64,000 nucleotides of DNA, from positions 124,001 through 188,000 of the forward strand of contig JAJKFH010001431.1 of assembly GCA_023333565.1 (NCBI GenBank). Direction: 5' to 3'. This document shows, piece after piece, positions 23,700 through 36,545 of this stretch (positions within the stretch are counted from its first letter, which is position 1; each line of letters opens with the position of its first letter). Position numbers and translations under genes: made by a program. The notes beneath the pieces are model-generated. The model was not told the DNA's origin, did not search any database, and saw only the letters and a list, made by a program, of their open reading frames with translations. This stretch comes from Puffinus mauretanicus. Lineage: Eukaryota; Chordata; Aves; Procellariiformes; Procellariidae.

Positions 23700-24030
23700 A
23701 GAGCTGGCAGCCTATCCACCAGGCTCAGCTTAACCAAAATGGAGTGTGCCATTAATGCATTAATTGCTCAGGATTACACAGTCAGTGGCAAAACAGATTC
23801 CTGGTGTTTTGACCAACAAAATTAATTTCATGTAACAGTTTTCAGCAAAATGCATTTGAAATTTCAGCCCAATTACAAGTCTAAATTCTAAATGAGCCCT
23901 GATGTGCCTTGACCAATGATTTTATAAATCATTGTTATCCTGAAACTTTTCTATTTTGTTTATTACAGCTTTTTCACTACAATTGTTTTCTCTCTCTTCT
24001 CTTTGGTCTGCTGTAATGAAATTCTTTCAG
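23700..24030. promoter_or_regulatory. Candidate conserved non-coding element with a 14-bp palindrome
   Basis: The stretch contains a perfect palindrome ATTAATGCATTAAT at 23751-23764, which joins two TTAAT homeodomain-like words around an ATGCAT POU/octamer-like core. It continues with CCCAATTACAAGTCTAAATT and a short self-complementary pair (GATTTATAAAATC type) near 23918-23932. There is no coding frame and no known repeat. An enhancer is plausible but unproven. Confidence 0.25.
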
Positions 24031-24060
24031 CATAAGCTGGAAATATCACATACCTATGGA

Positions 24061-26160
24061 GTCAATACCAGGTTTTATGTTTGGTATCTTTATTCATATA
24101 GGCCTGTTTCATTAAGGAAATAATAACTTGATAGTCCCCAGAAATGTTTTTTTTTCTGCTATTCTTTCTGAAGCAATCCAGTAACGTGAAAATTTGTGAT
24201 GAACTTGTATCAAGAATTCTCACCCATTTATCAATTTGATCATTTTCCAACTGCTCACTGCATTTGTAGCCGTAATATTGACACTAGAGTAATGCTTATA
24301 AAAAAACACTTTTCAGTTTTCAAGTGAGCTGTCTCTCTTGATTTCTTCTTAGTACTGAAATTGGACCAACTTTCGTGTTAGAAGAGCTAATTCTTTCAAT
24401 TAAATGTAGAGAAGTACTATTTATCATTTGTAAGTTGCCCAACTGTAAAATAAAAATCTCAGTAGATGCTTTGAGGGTTATAATTTATTTTCAGAACTTA
24501 AATATATCTTGAGAAATAAATGTTAAAAGAAGTAAGATATACTTTTTTATTGTCATGAACACAGAATTATGTCAGTGGGAGAACATTGAATTGCATGCAG
24601 GATGGAAACTGGTTGAATGCTTTAACCATTGTCGTAACCAGAAGTTGGGTTTGGTTTTGGAGTTTTTTAATTGTTGTTGGGTTTTTTGACCCCCAAATTA
24701 AGATTGATTCAAACTAATTGTCTTTATTTATTATTACTTCTAATACCTAAAATTTCTCCAAAGCAAAAGTAATCAGACAGAAAAACAGATGGAAAAATAG
24801 TCAGAAGTGAAACAATGGGGCACATAGCCACAGCTGGATGAGTGTAGTGGGAATTGGGGCCCCTAGTTTGCATGAATCAGGTACAGATGTCCATTAGCCT
24901 TAAAGTTCAGACAAGCAGGCGAACAAACTTCTGCCATTTTATAAGGTGCAAAGCATCTCTTTCTGATCAATGCTATATAACAGTAACTCTGTTGATACAA
25001 ACAAGAATAGAATAGAAAGCAACATAGCAGACTGTATATTGTCAGAAATATCACCATTTTGTATATAATACATTTTATATACAATATCTAGATATGCATC
25101 AGAACTTCTCTTTTTTTCCCTGCTTTTTTATGTAACTCAATCTAAGAATTACTAAAACATAAATAGTGTAAAATTATTTTTAAAATGGCATATGAATGCA
25201 AGTGATATGATAACATTGGTAAGTTGTAAACTTTTTATTTAATATAATGCATAGGTATAATATTATATACCTCTCTTCAACAAAACTTAATCTAATTTAA
25301 TTTTAATTACAGCTGTTATTATCATAAATTTATTAAAGATTAATTTCAAAACAGTAGACTTTCCAGGGTATGCACTATTGTACCTTATCAGGGTGCATTG
25401 TGATAACTTGTGAAATAGGAAATCAGAAAGTACATCCTAAAAAAGGAAAGTCCAATTTATTTATTTTGCTCAAATACAAATAAACGAACTTCCGTTTGTA
25501 AGCTGGGAACAATAACTAGGCAAAGCTTCAAATTGTGAAATCTTGTTTTTATTGCAAAAGGGTTTTTTCTTAAACATTTACGGTTATGGATTATGAAAGA
25601 AAATTGTCTCAGTTTTTCTTTGGGATAACTGGACCATTTCTTCTTCTCCACTAATTACCCAAAGTTCTTTTAACGTTAACTGAGCCCTACTGCATTCCAC
25701 AAACCAGATAGTTAACTGCACAAAAAACGTGAGAGCCTGTATGAAGAATGCAATGTATTCTTTAAAACACACCTTTCTGTTACCATTAGACTAATTTATT
25801 GCCCCTTTTCCATTCCTGTGCTTGGTGCCTGCTCTGGGTGGCACTGCAGTCCAGAGAATTCTTCTTTTCCGTGGTGGCTGGTTGTAACTGCAACATTAGT
25901 GGACTCCGTGGACTTCCTTTAGAGGCGCAAGTGGGAGTCAATAGAGAGAGAAGGAATAGGGCTACTTCAGAGATGAACTACCAGAGAAAATGGCTGCCTT
26001 ATACTGCATAACTTTTTAGTACTTGCTTTTACTAGATTTCTTCTCAGTGTTCTCATAGCTTTGCTGCCCATCTCTTACAGCTTTAACAATTTTTTAAACT
26101 TCGATCATAATTTCCTTCCAAACTCAGCAACTGGAGAACAAATGTCAGTCTGACTCAGTT
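24061..26160. other. AT-rich DNA, no gene seen
   Basis: Short open frames only. The stretch at about 25795-26010 is slightly less AT-rich and carries a 70-codon frame, but it resembles nothing I know. Confidence 0.55.
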
Positions 26161-26164
26161 CTCA

Positions 26165-26220
26165 ACAAGGAAGGATTCCCATTAACTTTAACTTAAATGA
26201 GAATTGGATCAGCCCGTAAA
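26165..26220. repeat. Old amniote repeat fragment (candidate)
   Basis: Contains GATTCCCATTAACTTTAACT and GAGAATTGGATCAGCCC. This resembles the phrase 'cccattgacttcaatgggaattggatcaggccc' common in very old dispersed amniote repeats. Short and decayed. Confidence 0.35.
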
Positions 26221-27224
26221 TGAACAATTTGTATTGCCTTTTAATTAAACTGAAGTGGCCAAGTTAGTCATCGTAACAGAATCACAGGACTATGCGTACA
26301 ATAGGTGTGGTTCAGCTCTTCCTAACTGAACGTCTACATGTGCTATTAGAGGATATAATTCATCTTAGCAGAGTGTAATCTGAACTATTCTCCAAATAAA
26401 TAATCATTTGAAAAGAAAGAAGAATCCTTTTTGCCAGACTGCAGAGAACCACAGGTTCAATAATGAAATGATTGACTATGTACTTCTTCCAAGAAAAAGA
26501 AGTTAAACTGCATGCAGTTTGCTCTGTACTTGGACAAAACATTAAAGACTGGAGTTGTATTTACTCTAAATGAAAATTGAAGATTCCACGAACTTGAATA
26601 AGAAGTAAATCTTGATTTGATACTGTAGCCAAAGCTTCTCTGTCTGTGCTGGAGCATAAGTGTATGAAGCTGTTGTCTATCTGGCTGCTACATTTTACTG
26701 TCCAGTTTTTGTATTCTGAGAACTACACTGTATATCTAAAGTTTTGAAATTCTTTGGGGGTTCTTTGAGACTGTGTCTTCAACTTCAACTGCTTTATAAT
26801 GATTTTTATAACTAGTATAACATTACTAATACTAATCCAATAATTATTAAATTATTTAAAATAAATTATAAAAATTAATTATTGTTCTTATTTTTAGTTT
26901 CTCTTTCCACATAGTCTTGTCTCCTGAGCTGCAGACTGAGTTTTGAATGCAAACAAATCTCAGCAAATACCTAAAGTGAAATCATCAGCCCTTCCTCATC
27001 TGGAATTAAAGAGAATACAAAAATCTTTTGAGGTATTTGTAGGTTTCATGCTGGTTTGCAAAGTACCTGAGGTCCTTTGTAATGAACAAAAAGTAAGGTG
27101 AATAAATAACACTAGCCATTCAAATGAGTTTTACTTGATCCAGATTCTAAATTCTGCTTGAAGTGATATAATGTAAGCAGATGATTATATACTGAATGCT
27201 GTAATTTTTTAATACAAGCAGAAA

Positions 27225-27300
27225 TCAATATTTTATATCTACTGAAATCAGTGACTTCCATTGACTCCAGGGAGAACAGAATTGAGCCTGGAGCATAAAA
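27225..27300. repeat. Old amniote repeat fragment (candidate)
   Basis: Contains GACTTCCATTGACTCCAGGG and AGAACAGAATTGAGCCTGGA, a decayed form of the near-palindromic 'ccattgacttcaatggg' phrase of ancient amniote repeats. No family name can be given. Confidence 0.4.
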
Positions 27301-27520
27301 GATGGTATGAAACAAAATGTGTCATAATAAATGTTGTTAATCTTATGAAGCAAAGTGGTTCATGTACTGGGAACATTTTAAAAAGTCAGTGTTTTTTTCA
27401 CTTGTAAATTATTTGCAAACTTCAGTTTGCTAACCAGTTTTAGTAGAAAAATAGGAAAGATTTCATAGATAAGGGACTTAATTATAAAATTAGCAGGGAG
27501 CTGATCCTCCTTAACCTGAA

Positions 27521-27612
27521 AGTCTACTTGTTAAAGCACCCACCATAACCTGGCAGGTGTGGATTCAAATTTCTCCCTGCACATAAAAAGTAGATCTGAA
27601 CTGTAGGATGCT
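27521..27612 (+). repeat. tRNA-like fragment of an old repeat (candidate)
   Basis: TTAAAGCACCCACCATAACC, then GGCAGGTGTGGATTCAAATT, followed by TCTCCCTGC, resembles the 'agcactcacc...ggtgtgg..ggttcaaatcc' layout of tRNA-like ancient amniote repeats, with GGATTCAAATT at the B-box position. The arms do not form a credible mature tRNA. Compare 7505-7590 on the other strand. Confidence 0.33.
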
Positions 27613-30600
27613 GTGTATCTTCTGACAATGTTCTTTCAGTTTTTTTCTCTAGGTGTTATTCCACTAAGTACAGCATGCTTAAATATTTCTTAGTGCAAGG
27701 ACTTGAGTTTCAATATTTTATGTTTTTTTTTTTTATTTAGATATTAATATCCTACATGTTATCTGTGTCAGCAAGCATTTAAATAGCTGATGCAAACCAG
27801 AACAGATTTAACAGGAGTGGCTGAGAAAACACCAACTAATGCATAAAACACAGCCTAATGTATAATATGATGATCAGAGCAGTTTCAGTGGGAAGTAGGA
27901 AATACAGATACAAGTCCTGTCAATCTGAGAAGAAAACCTGAATGTTTCAGTATGCTGAGTGATTCTCTACCCTTTTTCTAGTACAGGAGAAGCTGCCGCC
28001 ATATCTTTCTAATTTGTGAGGTTGAAAGTCTAGGCCTTAGTTCCATTTGTTTCCTATAGTTCAAAATGTCTAAGATGGAAATAATAATTTTCCAAATTTT
28101 TATTGCAATGGCAGCTTTTTAAGAAGATCCAGATACGTTTTTTGGAGAGATAAAAGGTGAAAGGGAAGGTGATTTTTAATTTTTTTTGCCAGAAGGAGAA
28201 TGAAAAGACCCATTTTTCATGTAGCTTTAAGGCAATTTTAAGTCTTATGTAATCTAAAATTTGTTTTACTTTGCAACATTGTCTAACCTTACTTATGTAT
28301 ATATTATAATATATATGGCTATGAACATAAAAAAAATCTGCTTTCTTTTTGCTGTTAAGTTAAAAATCTACAGGTTAAAAAATTATGTTACTCATACTGG
28401 TCATCCCAGATTGAGATTCTGAGCTGTGTATTAGGGAGGCTTGAAGCCAAGTTTATGCTCAGCTTCTTATGGGCTATTTCAGGAGGCAGATAAACATCCT
28501 TGCATATGGTCACAGTAACTTGTCTGAGCTTCTGTATGAATTTCAGTATTATGTACTAAAACACTGTTTCTCCCATATATATCTGGTTTGCCTCCAAGCC
28601 CTGGGTTGTCTGAAGAGGACCTTGGAAAAAAAAAACCACAGGCCTCATTTCTCCAGGAGTTACTTCCAATCTCTGACAATCAAGTTCCATTTTCAGTGAC
28701 TGAAATGTGGGCTTAAACACCTGATTTTAGATCCCCAAAGTCTAGCAACTTTGGAAAGACAGTCAAAGTATTTTTGTGAAATTCTGTAATCCCAGTTTAA
28801 CCTCATGACATCTACAAATTCTATTTTTTTCATAAAACAAAAAAAGGAATATATATTAGAACTGAGAAGTTCCATTTCTTTATTTTTTTTCACGTTCTAA
28901 GGCTATTTGTCACTTAAATCAACTGAACTAGTGTCTAATGGATTCAAAATTTCTCATAATTCTGGCAAAGTCAGATTTGTCGGGAAGCTCTAGCAAAGGT
29001 ACCCCTACTGTTATTATTTTAGAATCTGTGGTAAAGGTTATATGGTCACAAGTGGTAAAAATCCGTTCAAGGCTGACTCATGTTCTAGCAAGACTCCATC
29101 TTATGCCCTTTTGATGTCTTGAGCTATTTTGTCAGGTGCATTCTAAAGTAAAGATAATAATTTTATTAGAACGTAAACTACTACTTATAGTATGCTTGGA
29201 TGGCTTCTCATGGAGAAGTACCTATGCTGCAGGTAACCAAAATAATTTGAATCTTTGACTGTATATGAACCCTTACTTTACTTTCTCATATGTTGTGTAG
29301 ATTTTAAAGGCACACTCTTTATTGGCTTCCTTATTCAATGGAAGGGGTACTCTTTATACCCACACAAAGTCCAAGTAGTAAACTCATATTTCTTTTACCC
29401 AGTCTGACCATATCATGTAATTGCCATTAGTTTTTTGTAAATCATTTAACATTAGATCACGTTAGTCATCATATTGCTACGTGTTAATATTATGATAGCA
29501 TGCATTCCAAACACAATGATCTAAAGGTAATCATAAAACTCAGACAAAGTGTATTAAACCTCCTAACCCATCCCCAGCTAGTGAAGGTCTGCTCTCTATA
29601 GTATGTTAGTGGCATAATTGAGAGTAGTAATAAAATATTAACAGCTTTGTTTTTCACTTCTGAAGTATAACATCCATTTATAAATAGGCTATGCAATGAT
29701 ATTAGATATCAAATTTTCCCATGTGTTTTCTTTCTTAAAGTAAATAATGAATTTAGAGGTAGATAGGGCTTGTAAGGAAGAAAAACAACCACGGAGGTCT
29801 AGCTTAAAATGTGAAGACTTCCATGACTATAAAGTAATTATAATTGCGGGGAATAAAAATGCTACTGCTATTTTTTTATTGGACCAAAATAAATTTGAGA
29901 AATTCTGTAGCTATTACTTGAGGTCAGACAAGCAGATTTATTATTTTTTATACTACTCACTCAGTATATTAGCCAACGTTAAGTTCAAAAGCTTTCCAAA
30001 AAGTAATATAAGAAGTTAAATACTTTTTAAAGTGATCATACTTAGTATTGTTTGATTGAAAATATTTCAGCAGAAAAGACATTACAGAATCTGAGTCATA
30101 TACTACACAGAAAATGCATGCTTGAGCAACTGAAGAGGTTGAAAATGCTTAAAGAATTTCTACATTTATTAGAAAACCTAAATTACATTGGCATATATAT
30201 TATTTATAACAACAATGCTACTGTATCATCTATAGTTATTACAACGCAGCTGAGCATTTTGTTATTTGTGTAAACATGAACAACGAAAAGATTGTTTATT
30301 CCCAGAGAAAAGTGTTCTAATTACAGTTTGCATTGTTTTGCCTGTGGGTTCCCCAAGAGCCAGTCCCTGATGGGAAGCTGCTGCCTCACATTCAGTGATG
30401 CATGAACTCAGGCTCTTTGTTCTGCAATAGGAAAAAAAAGTATCTGTGCAGTGCTATTTCTTGACTAATGCATGTAAAAGGTTATTGTATTTGATTCCTC
30501 TGCATCTGCACAGAGCTGACACAGAATCTGTCCTTTTTTCTTTCCACTTCTGCATGTAACTATTGTTAGGTTTTTTCTTTTATCGTCAAAAGACATAGGG

Positions 30601-30929
30601 AAAATAGGGTAGAAGCAATCTTTTATTTCTCTGGCAATGAAAGAATTATTTTGTGAATTTATACATTGATATCTGAATAATTGCTTATTATGTAAACTAT
30701 TCAGAATACGTAGATGAAGGGGAAATTAAGCTCATAATCACCTGTTCCTTTGGGCAAAATACATAAGCTAAACCAAGTGCAACCAAATGTAATATTATTT
30801 ACGTCATGAAAATTTATTTTCTAAAACATATTTGACAAAGTATTGAATTCACTTATGAGTATATAATAGATCCCACTCATACTGAAGCTCTCTTTTATAC
30901 TATTCTCTGAATAATTAAATCACATGGAA

Positions 30930-31200
30930 AAATGTCAGAAGGCAAAATAAAATGTATTTATTCCAGCCATATCTTCCCACAGCATGACATGTCGTCTGAA
31001 AACAACACTAAGCATTTTATGCCATCTGTGCTGGTTGGGGATGCATTTACAATGCATGTCAATGTGGAATATTCCCTTTCGAGTTACACACAGTTGGCTT
31101 ATAGCAATAAGCACCTAAGTAGAGTGATCTACAAAAACAGCCAGCCATCGATACTTGATTCACTTTCATCCACTTCTTGAGCTTTGTTTTATCTTTGGGA
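30930..31200. promoter_or_regulatory. Candidate conserved non-coding element
   Basis: Non-repetitive sequence with two ATGCAT (octamer-like) words at 31041-31046 and 31052-31057, 11 bp apart, about one helical turn. An open frame runs through it (30932-31180, 82 codons) without any recognisable domain. The choice rests on texture and motif spacing only. Confidence 0.2.
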
Positions 31201-31939
31201 GACAGAGCTTGTTCATCATGTAGTCATTCACAGCTTTATACAAATAAAATGTTACTACAAAGCTTTGTTTCTGTACAGTAGTAAGTAGATTTTTGTGAGA
31301 TAAATTCTGAATACTAAATATTAACAGCACTTTAGTAACATACTAGTGTTCCTTAAAAGAGATGGTTTGTTACTAATTTTTAAACGTTTGTTTTTAAAAA
31401 TATTAAGAAAATGCAGGTAAATGTTCAGAAAAATACCATCATTTCCCAGGGACTGTATATAAACCATTTGGTAAATGTAAGAAGTCTTAGCTTCTAGTCG
31501 TACATAATAGATACTCATTGTATACCAGATCTCCGTAAGTGATCTGTAGAATCAAAGAAAATAGTTTGAGTCTGCACATGTTGTATAAATTTTATCTTTC
31601 AAGTCACTCTCTCAAACAAGGCTAGTGTGTTTTTGAGACTTGTTACAGGCAATTATTACCAATGAAATTACAATAATTTGATGTCCACATTTTTTTCTTA
31701 ACTTGTTAACAGTTAAGAAATGGTTTCACAACACAAAAAAACTGCAGATCAAAATGATCTTGATTCTCTATTTTGTCCAAGCGGAGCTTTGACACTTGTG
31801 ACAAAGGGCCTGCTAAGAAGTTTGAAGCTCCCTCACTCAGAAAGGTCCATCTTCAGTGTAATGTAGAGCTGCAGAAGACAGAGGATGTGTCTGCTTAAGA
31901 GAATTTCTTTTTGTCATCCTACATTTAGAGTCCCAGCAT

Positions 31940-32300
31940 GAGCTGGGGGGACTATCCCCTTACATGTTGGGATACTTTTCGCACCTACCTTGTTTATTGT
32001 GCAAAAATTTTCCTTTATTAATTAGTTAGATATTAATTTTTGCTTAATCTTTGTTAAGCATTATTAGTTTTTTAATCTTAATACTTTGCTTGTGTAAAGT
32101 ATGCTGCATAGTTTCGCCGTAATGATGCAAGAATTTCCATAGAACAATATGAGAGGGTCAGAAAGCTACTGTATATCACAGGAAAAATGTATGCATTTTG
32201 ATTATTAAGAAATCCTATTTTCTTGTTATGGCATTAATCACTTATCTCCTGTTCCAAAATGACAATTATCAATGCTAATTATCAATGCCAATGCCTCCTT
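31940..32300. promoter_or_regulatory. Candidate regulatory stretch with inverted and direct repeats
   Basis: Contains a 7-bp inverted repeat TGCTTAA/TTAAGCA at 32041-32047 and 32054-32060, and two direct copies of AATTATCAATGC at 32264-32275 and 32277-32288 (period 13). The repeated AATTATCAAT words resemble homeodomain or TALE-type sites. No coding potential. Confidence 0.25.
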
Positions 32301-32371
32301 AAAGGACATTCAACTTTGAGACATTTAGAAAGCAGAATCTTGGACACTAAGAAGTATTCAGTCTCCTAAGG

Positions 32372-32420
32372 AGAAAAAAAGAAAAAAAAAAAACACCAAA
32401 CCAAACCAAACCAAACCAGA
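32372..32420 (+). repeat. A-rich run and (AAACC)n microsatellite
   Basis: GAGAAAAAAAGAAAAAAAAA is followed by AAACACCAAACCAAACCAAA and further CCAAA units, about five pentamers. Simple repeat. Confidence 0.9.
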
Positions 32421-35400
32421 ATACATTGATTATTGTCAATTTCTACTGTAAATTAATTTATAACTAAAATTTGGTTTTTCCTCATTTTGTTTAGTTAAAT
32501 CTGTCTAGAAAAAGTTCAGGGTGCTTAGCAGCTCTGTTATTTGTCTCAGTGAGGGACTCTCAGCATATACATACTGTGTATAATATACGTGCTAACATCT
32601 GAACAGGAACATTTTAAAATGTATTACGAACGGTTCCATCTGGTGGAATAAGCTGTCAAAATTACTTTTTTTTTAATTAGAGTTGAGTGAAATTGTAAGA
32701 AATTATGATAGGCATTGTTTGCAGAGAAATCTCTCTTTTATTAAAGTAGGTGATAAAATTGGAGAAAAGGATATTTTCTGATATTCAAACTCCAAGTTCA
32801 CTTCAGACTGTAATGTGTTCTGAAATTTTTGAAAATGTATTATTTGTTCTACACTGATTTGCTAAATTACATCTGGCTTGAAGTTTCAGAGAAGATTTCC
32901 CAATCACTGTATTTCATAAAGACTGGTCATTTGAATGACCATTAAATATTTCTTCTTCCCCAGAAACACTCTTGTACATGCAGTTTTGCAACACAGTTTC
33001 TGTGTAAAGTTTTTTGCATGTAGCCAATCTACCCCTCAGCAATAGCCTTAAAAGCTACCTTTTAGATCTTTATACTTAGTTCATTTCAAGAAAATGTCAC
33101 GTGTTTCTTCTGCATGCCTCTGTGGCCTGCTATGAGAAAACTTATCAGCCTACTACATTCCAAGTGGTGATAGTGCTATGCTACTATTCTCTGTTGCTTG
33201 CAGATTGTTCAATAGAATAGAGCATATTCCAGATAGATTTAATCTTAAAATATACAGTACTAATTGTGAAAAAGGCAAGAGGGAGATAAAATCAGTGGCA
33301 ACAAGATAAACTCCTGGTAGATCTCAGTCAGTTTTCTTTGAACAAGGACACAAATAAACAGTAAGCTTTGTAAATGTGGTCAAAATTGAAAATGTGCATC
33401 GTATATCAAAGGAAGAGAAATATTGGCCAAAGTGTATTTTGATCTGAAATAACATTACACAATTACCTTGTGCTACTTTATTTAGCAGTTGTAATAATGA
33501 CCCCTGAAGACCAAACATGCTTTGTTCGTGTTGGAGGAAATAAATCTAACTGATGAAAACCTGATGATAGGTAACAGATTAGACAATTTAAAGTAAGGTA
33601 GGCTAGGCACAAAAAAATACGTGTTTAGTTAAACTAGTTTCTAGTCATAAAAGACCTTCATTGCTTCAGTCTCTAGGTAAATACTGTCCATATCCAGGCA
33701 GCTAGTGGATAACAGGTTGGTTCTGCTCTTAGCTCTGTAACAGCATGGAGAAGATTGTTTACAGTAATACAAATCATATGCAACAGGAGTAACAAACACA
33801 GAAATATACTTAATCAGAAGTATTTATGCCTTTTTTTTTTTTTTTCCTGTACTGCTGATTAGGCTTAGGAAGAGAAATTAATCTTCAGCCTTATAGAGTA
33901 AGTCCTGTATTCTTTAGTAACATCTGTCTTTCTCCCACATTAATGTTTTTTAGATTGAAGGAAGCATTTGCACTTCTGAGTCACCAGTCAGTGGTGACAG
34001 TTTGCTCATGCCTCAGGATATTGAGTCCAATGGTTTCATCCATATTAGTCATTTCATTTGCAAGATTCTGAATGTGTTCTCTTAAGGTTTACCTTAGTAC
34101 ACAGATTTTTTGCAGAGACCAGTTTGCTAGACTTTCAGAAACCATATAACGAAAGGATAAATGAGATGCTATGGGAACCTGTACTTGACAGCATATGAAA
34201 AATAATTGAAAATCTCATTTTCTTTTGCAATTTTTGAGAGCAGTCCCTTTATTTCCTTGAAAAATCAGCTTGTCTGGTTTCAGTGTAAATTGTACATGCT
34301 TATTTACTTTTCTTTTAAACACCCAATACAAACTCCTGAGTATTGAAATTAGCAGAGGTTTTGCTATCGACTTCAGTGACACTCAGTTTTCTCTCCATAT
34401 GTCTCTGTGCCAAATCTTGTTTGTGATGCAGACGGTTGACATTTGTTATTGTTAGGATCTGGCCTTCTGCAATTATTGTATTGTCTTTATTTATTTATTT
34501 TCTTCTTCGTTATTGAAACAACAGGAATGTCTGGGGGTTTAAGGCAAAAACATTTCACATTTTCACATGAACAAAACATGTGGGTAGAGAATGGATTTAC
34601 TATCTTCTCCTATAAGGAATTTTCTAACACTTGTTAACATGACATGCAACTGAAGAGTATATATATGTGAAAATGATGGCATATTATAGAGGCTGATAAA
34701 CATATTTTGCGGCTTGTTTAAATAGCTTACTTTTTGCATAGTTTGGGTGAGTGCAAAAGAAGTTACAAACACAAGAATTAGGCAACAAAATTCTACTATA
34801 TTAAGAAAAAAAAAAAAAGTAGAGAAAGTGAGATGTTTTGATTTGTCTCCCAGAGCTGATAAACCAGTTCCACCTGCTGAATTACAGGTTTAAAAACTTA
34901 GTGTTAACTGATATACCTTCAGGGCTCCCTGGCCACTCAAGAAAATTCACCAAAACCCTGCACTGAAAAGAATGCTGCAATATCAAATAAAAACATCATT
35001 CCATCAAAGAACATAGTACGTCACAACACATTCTCTTTACATTCCACATTCTCATTTCCATTCCACACAGTTTACAGATGAATCACTCAGTATAGAAGTG
35101 CAGGGAATCACATGCTGTTCGTTATTGATTTAGGTATGAAATGTTTCGAGCATGTATTCTTAAATCAGCACTAAATAGACAATGATGTCTTCATTTAAAT
35201 TAAAATATAACAAGTCCCATGTACTCTGATAATTCTTCAATATTATGGAAGCTTAATTCCCTGTAACATTGCTTTGGCTGTAATAGAACATAACAAAAGA
35301 AGTGAGGCTTTACCAGAAATTTCATTATGAAAAGTTTGCTATAACAATGTTTTATTATATTCTTAATGAACTTCAGCCACTGGAAAATAGGATCTTCTCT

Positions 35401-36545
35401 CCATTCTTTGAAATGAACTACAAATATTAAGCAAAAGATAAAACCAATGACCAAATTTGCATTCTAGTTTCTTTGATTGCTACAAATACAGAAGATGTGC
35501 TAATATGTAGTTAAAGTTGCTGATACCAATTTCTAAATACAAACATTAAAAACCCAGAGCATCATGAGTTATGATTTGTTCACCAGTTTAGCAATCATTA
35601 ACTTTTAACACATTTGCATATGTAAGTTCAAGTAAACAATCCAAATTTATAGAACAATCTTTGTGATTGCATGTATATGTATGCATGGGTGTTTATTAGT
35701 ATGCATATCTCTCTATACATTCATATCTCCTATCATATGGCTCTTTAGAGTATTGGGGACCAGACTGAGGGCAAGTGAAACATCTGACAAGTAGCAAAGG
35801 GGGCTGGAATATGTGACACAACTGGGAGTATGGGTATAGCATGGATTTGGCTGTAAATGCAAGATATTTCTGTAAATCTTTGTTCTCTCACAAGTTCTAA
35901 GATAAGTAGAAAAAATACGGATGACAGATATAGAAATAATTGTTAAATAAACACCCAGCCTATCTGGGAGATTTTAATCAATATTTACATATATTTTAAA
36001 TAATGCATTTATGAAGTTTTAAGTACTTAAAACTGGAGAAACCCAAAGTAACATATCATGCCACTGCTGTGTTCTGTGTTATTTTAATCAGCTATTTAAA
36101 AAATCTTCTAACTTCAAATCTTTCATTTGAATCACAGAAAACATTGACAAATATTCAGTCTAATAATAATTGATTTAAGGAAGAACATATTTAATTATTT
36201 TTTTACCTATTCAAAAATCAATAAAATTGATTTTAACCACATTTTCAATGCACCTGTAACTATGGAGTTACAACTAGCATATCCAGAATAATACTAATTA
36301 TTCTATTATTCTACGTATTATTCTCCATCCTATTCCATAGAGAGATGATTTTTACAAATAAAAAATGGAATAAACAGAAAAGGTAAAGTCTCCCAATTAA
36401 TTTAAGACTGTTAAATTGATGTTAAATATACACAGCATTTCTTTTGCAAACAGACTATTTAATGTTGCACGTTGACATAGTATACATGGATCTTTCAATT
36501 GATTTGTTTTGGCGATGTATGACACTTTGGTTAGAAGTGTAATAT

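Larger units (their letters stand above)
27613..36545. other. AT-rich gene-free DNA
   Basis: Nearly 9 kb without a recognisable gene. The longest frames are under 95 codons. It contains an (AAACC)n run (about 32395-32418), a 15-base T run at 33831-33845, and a few enhancer-like stretches listed separately (30930-31200, 31940-32300). Confidence 0.6.

Noticed and set aside
26275..26330. Antisense CR1 tail (CAGAATCACAGGACTATG)
   Set aside because: Only the first few words resemble a reversed CR1 end, and the following bases do not continue as CR1. Too weak to call.
27521..27612. tRNA gene
   Set aside because: A B-box-like word is present, but no cloverleaf, acceptor stem pairing or terminator supports a functional tRNA. 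Listed only as an old-repeat candidate.
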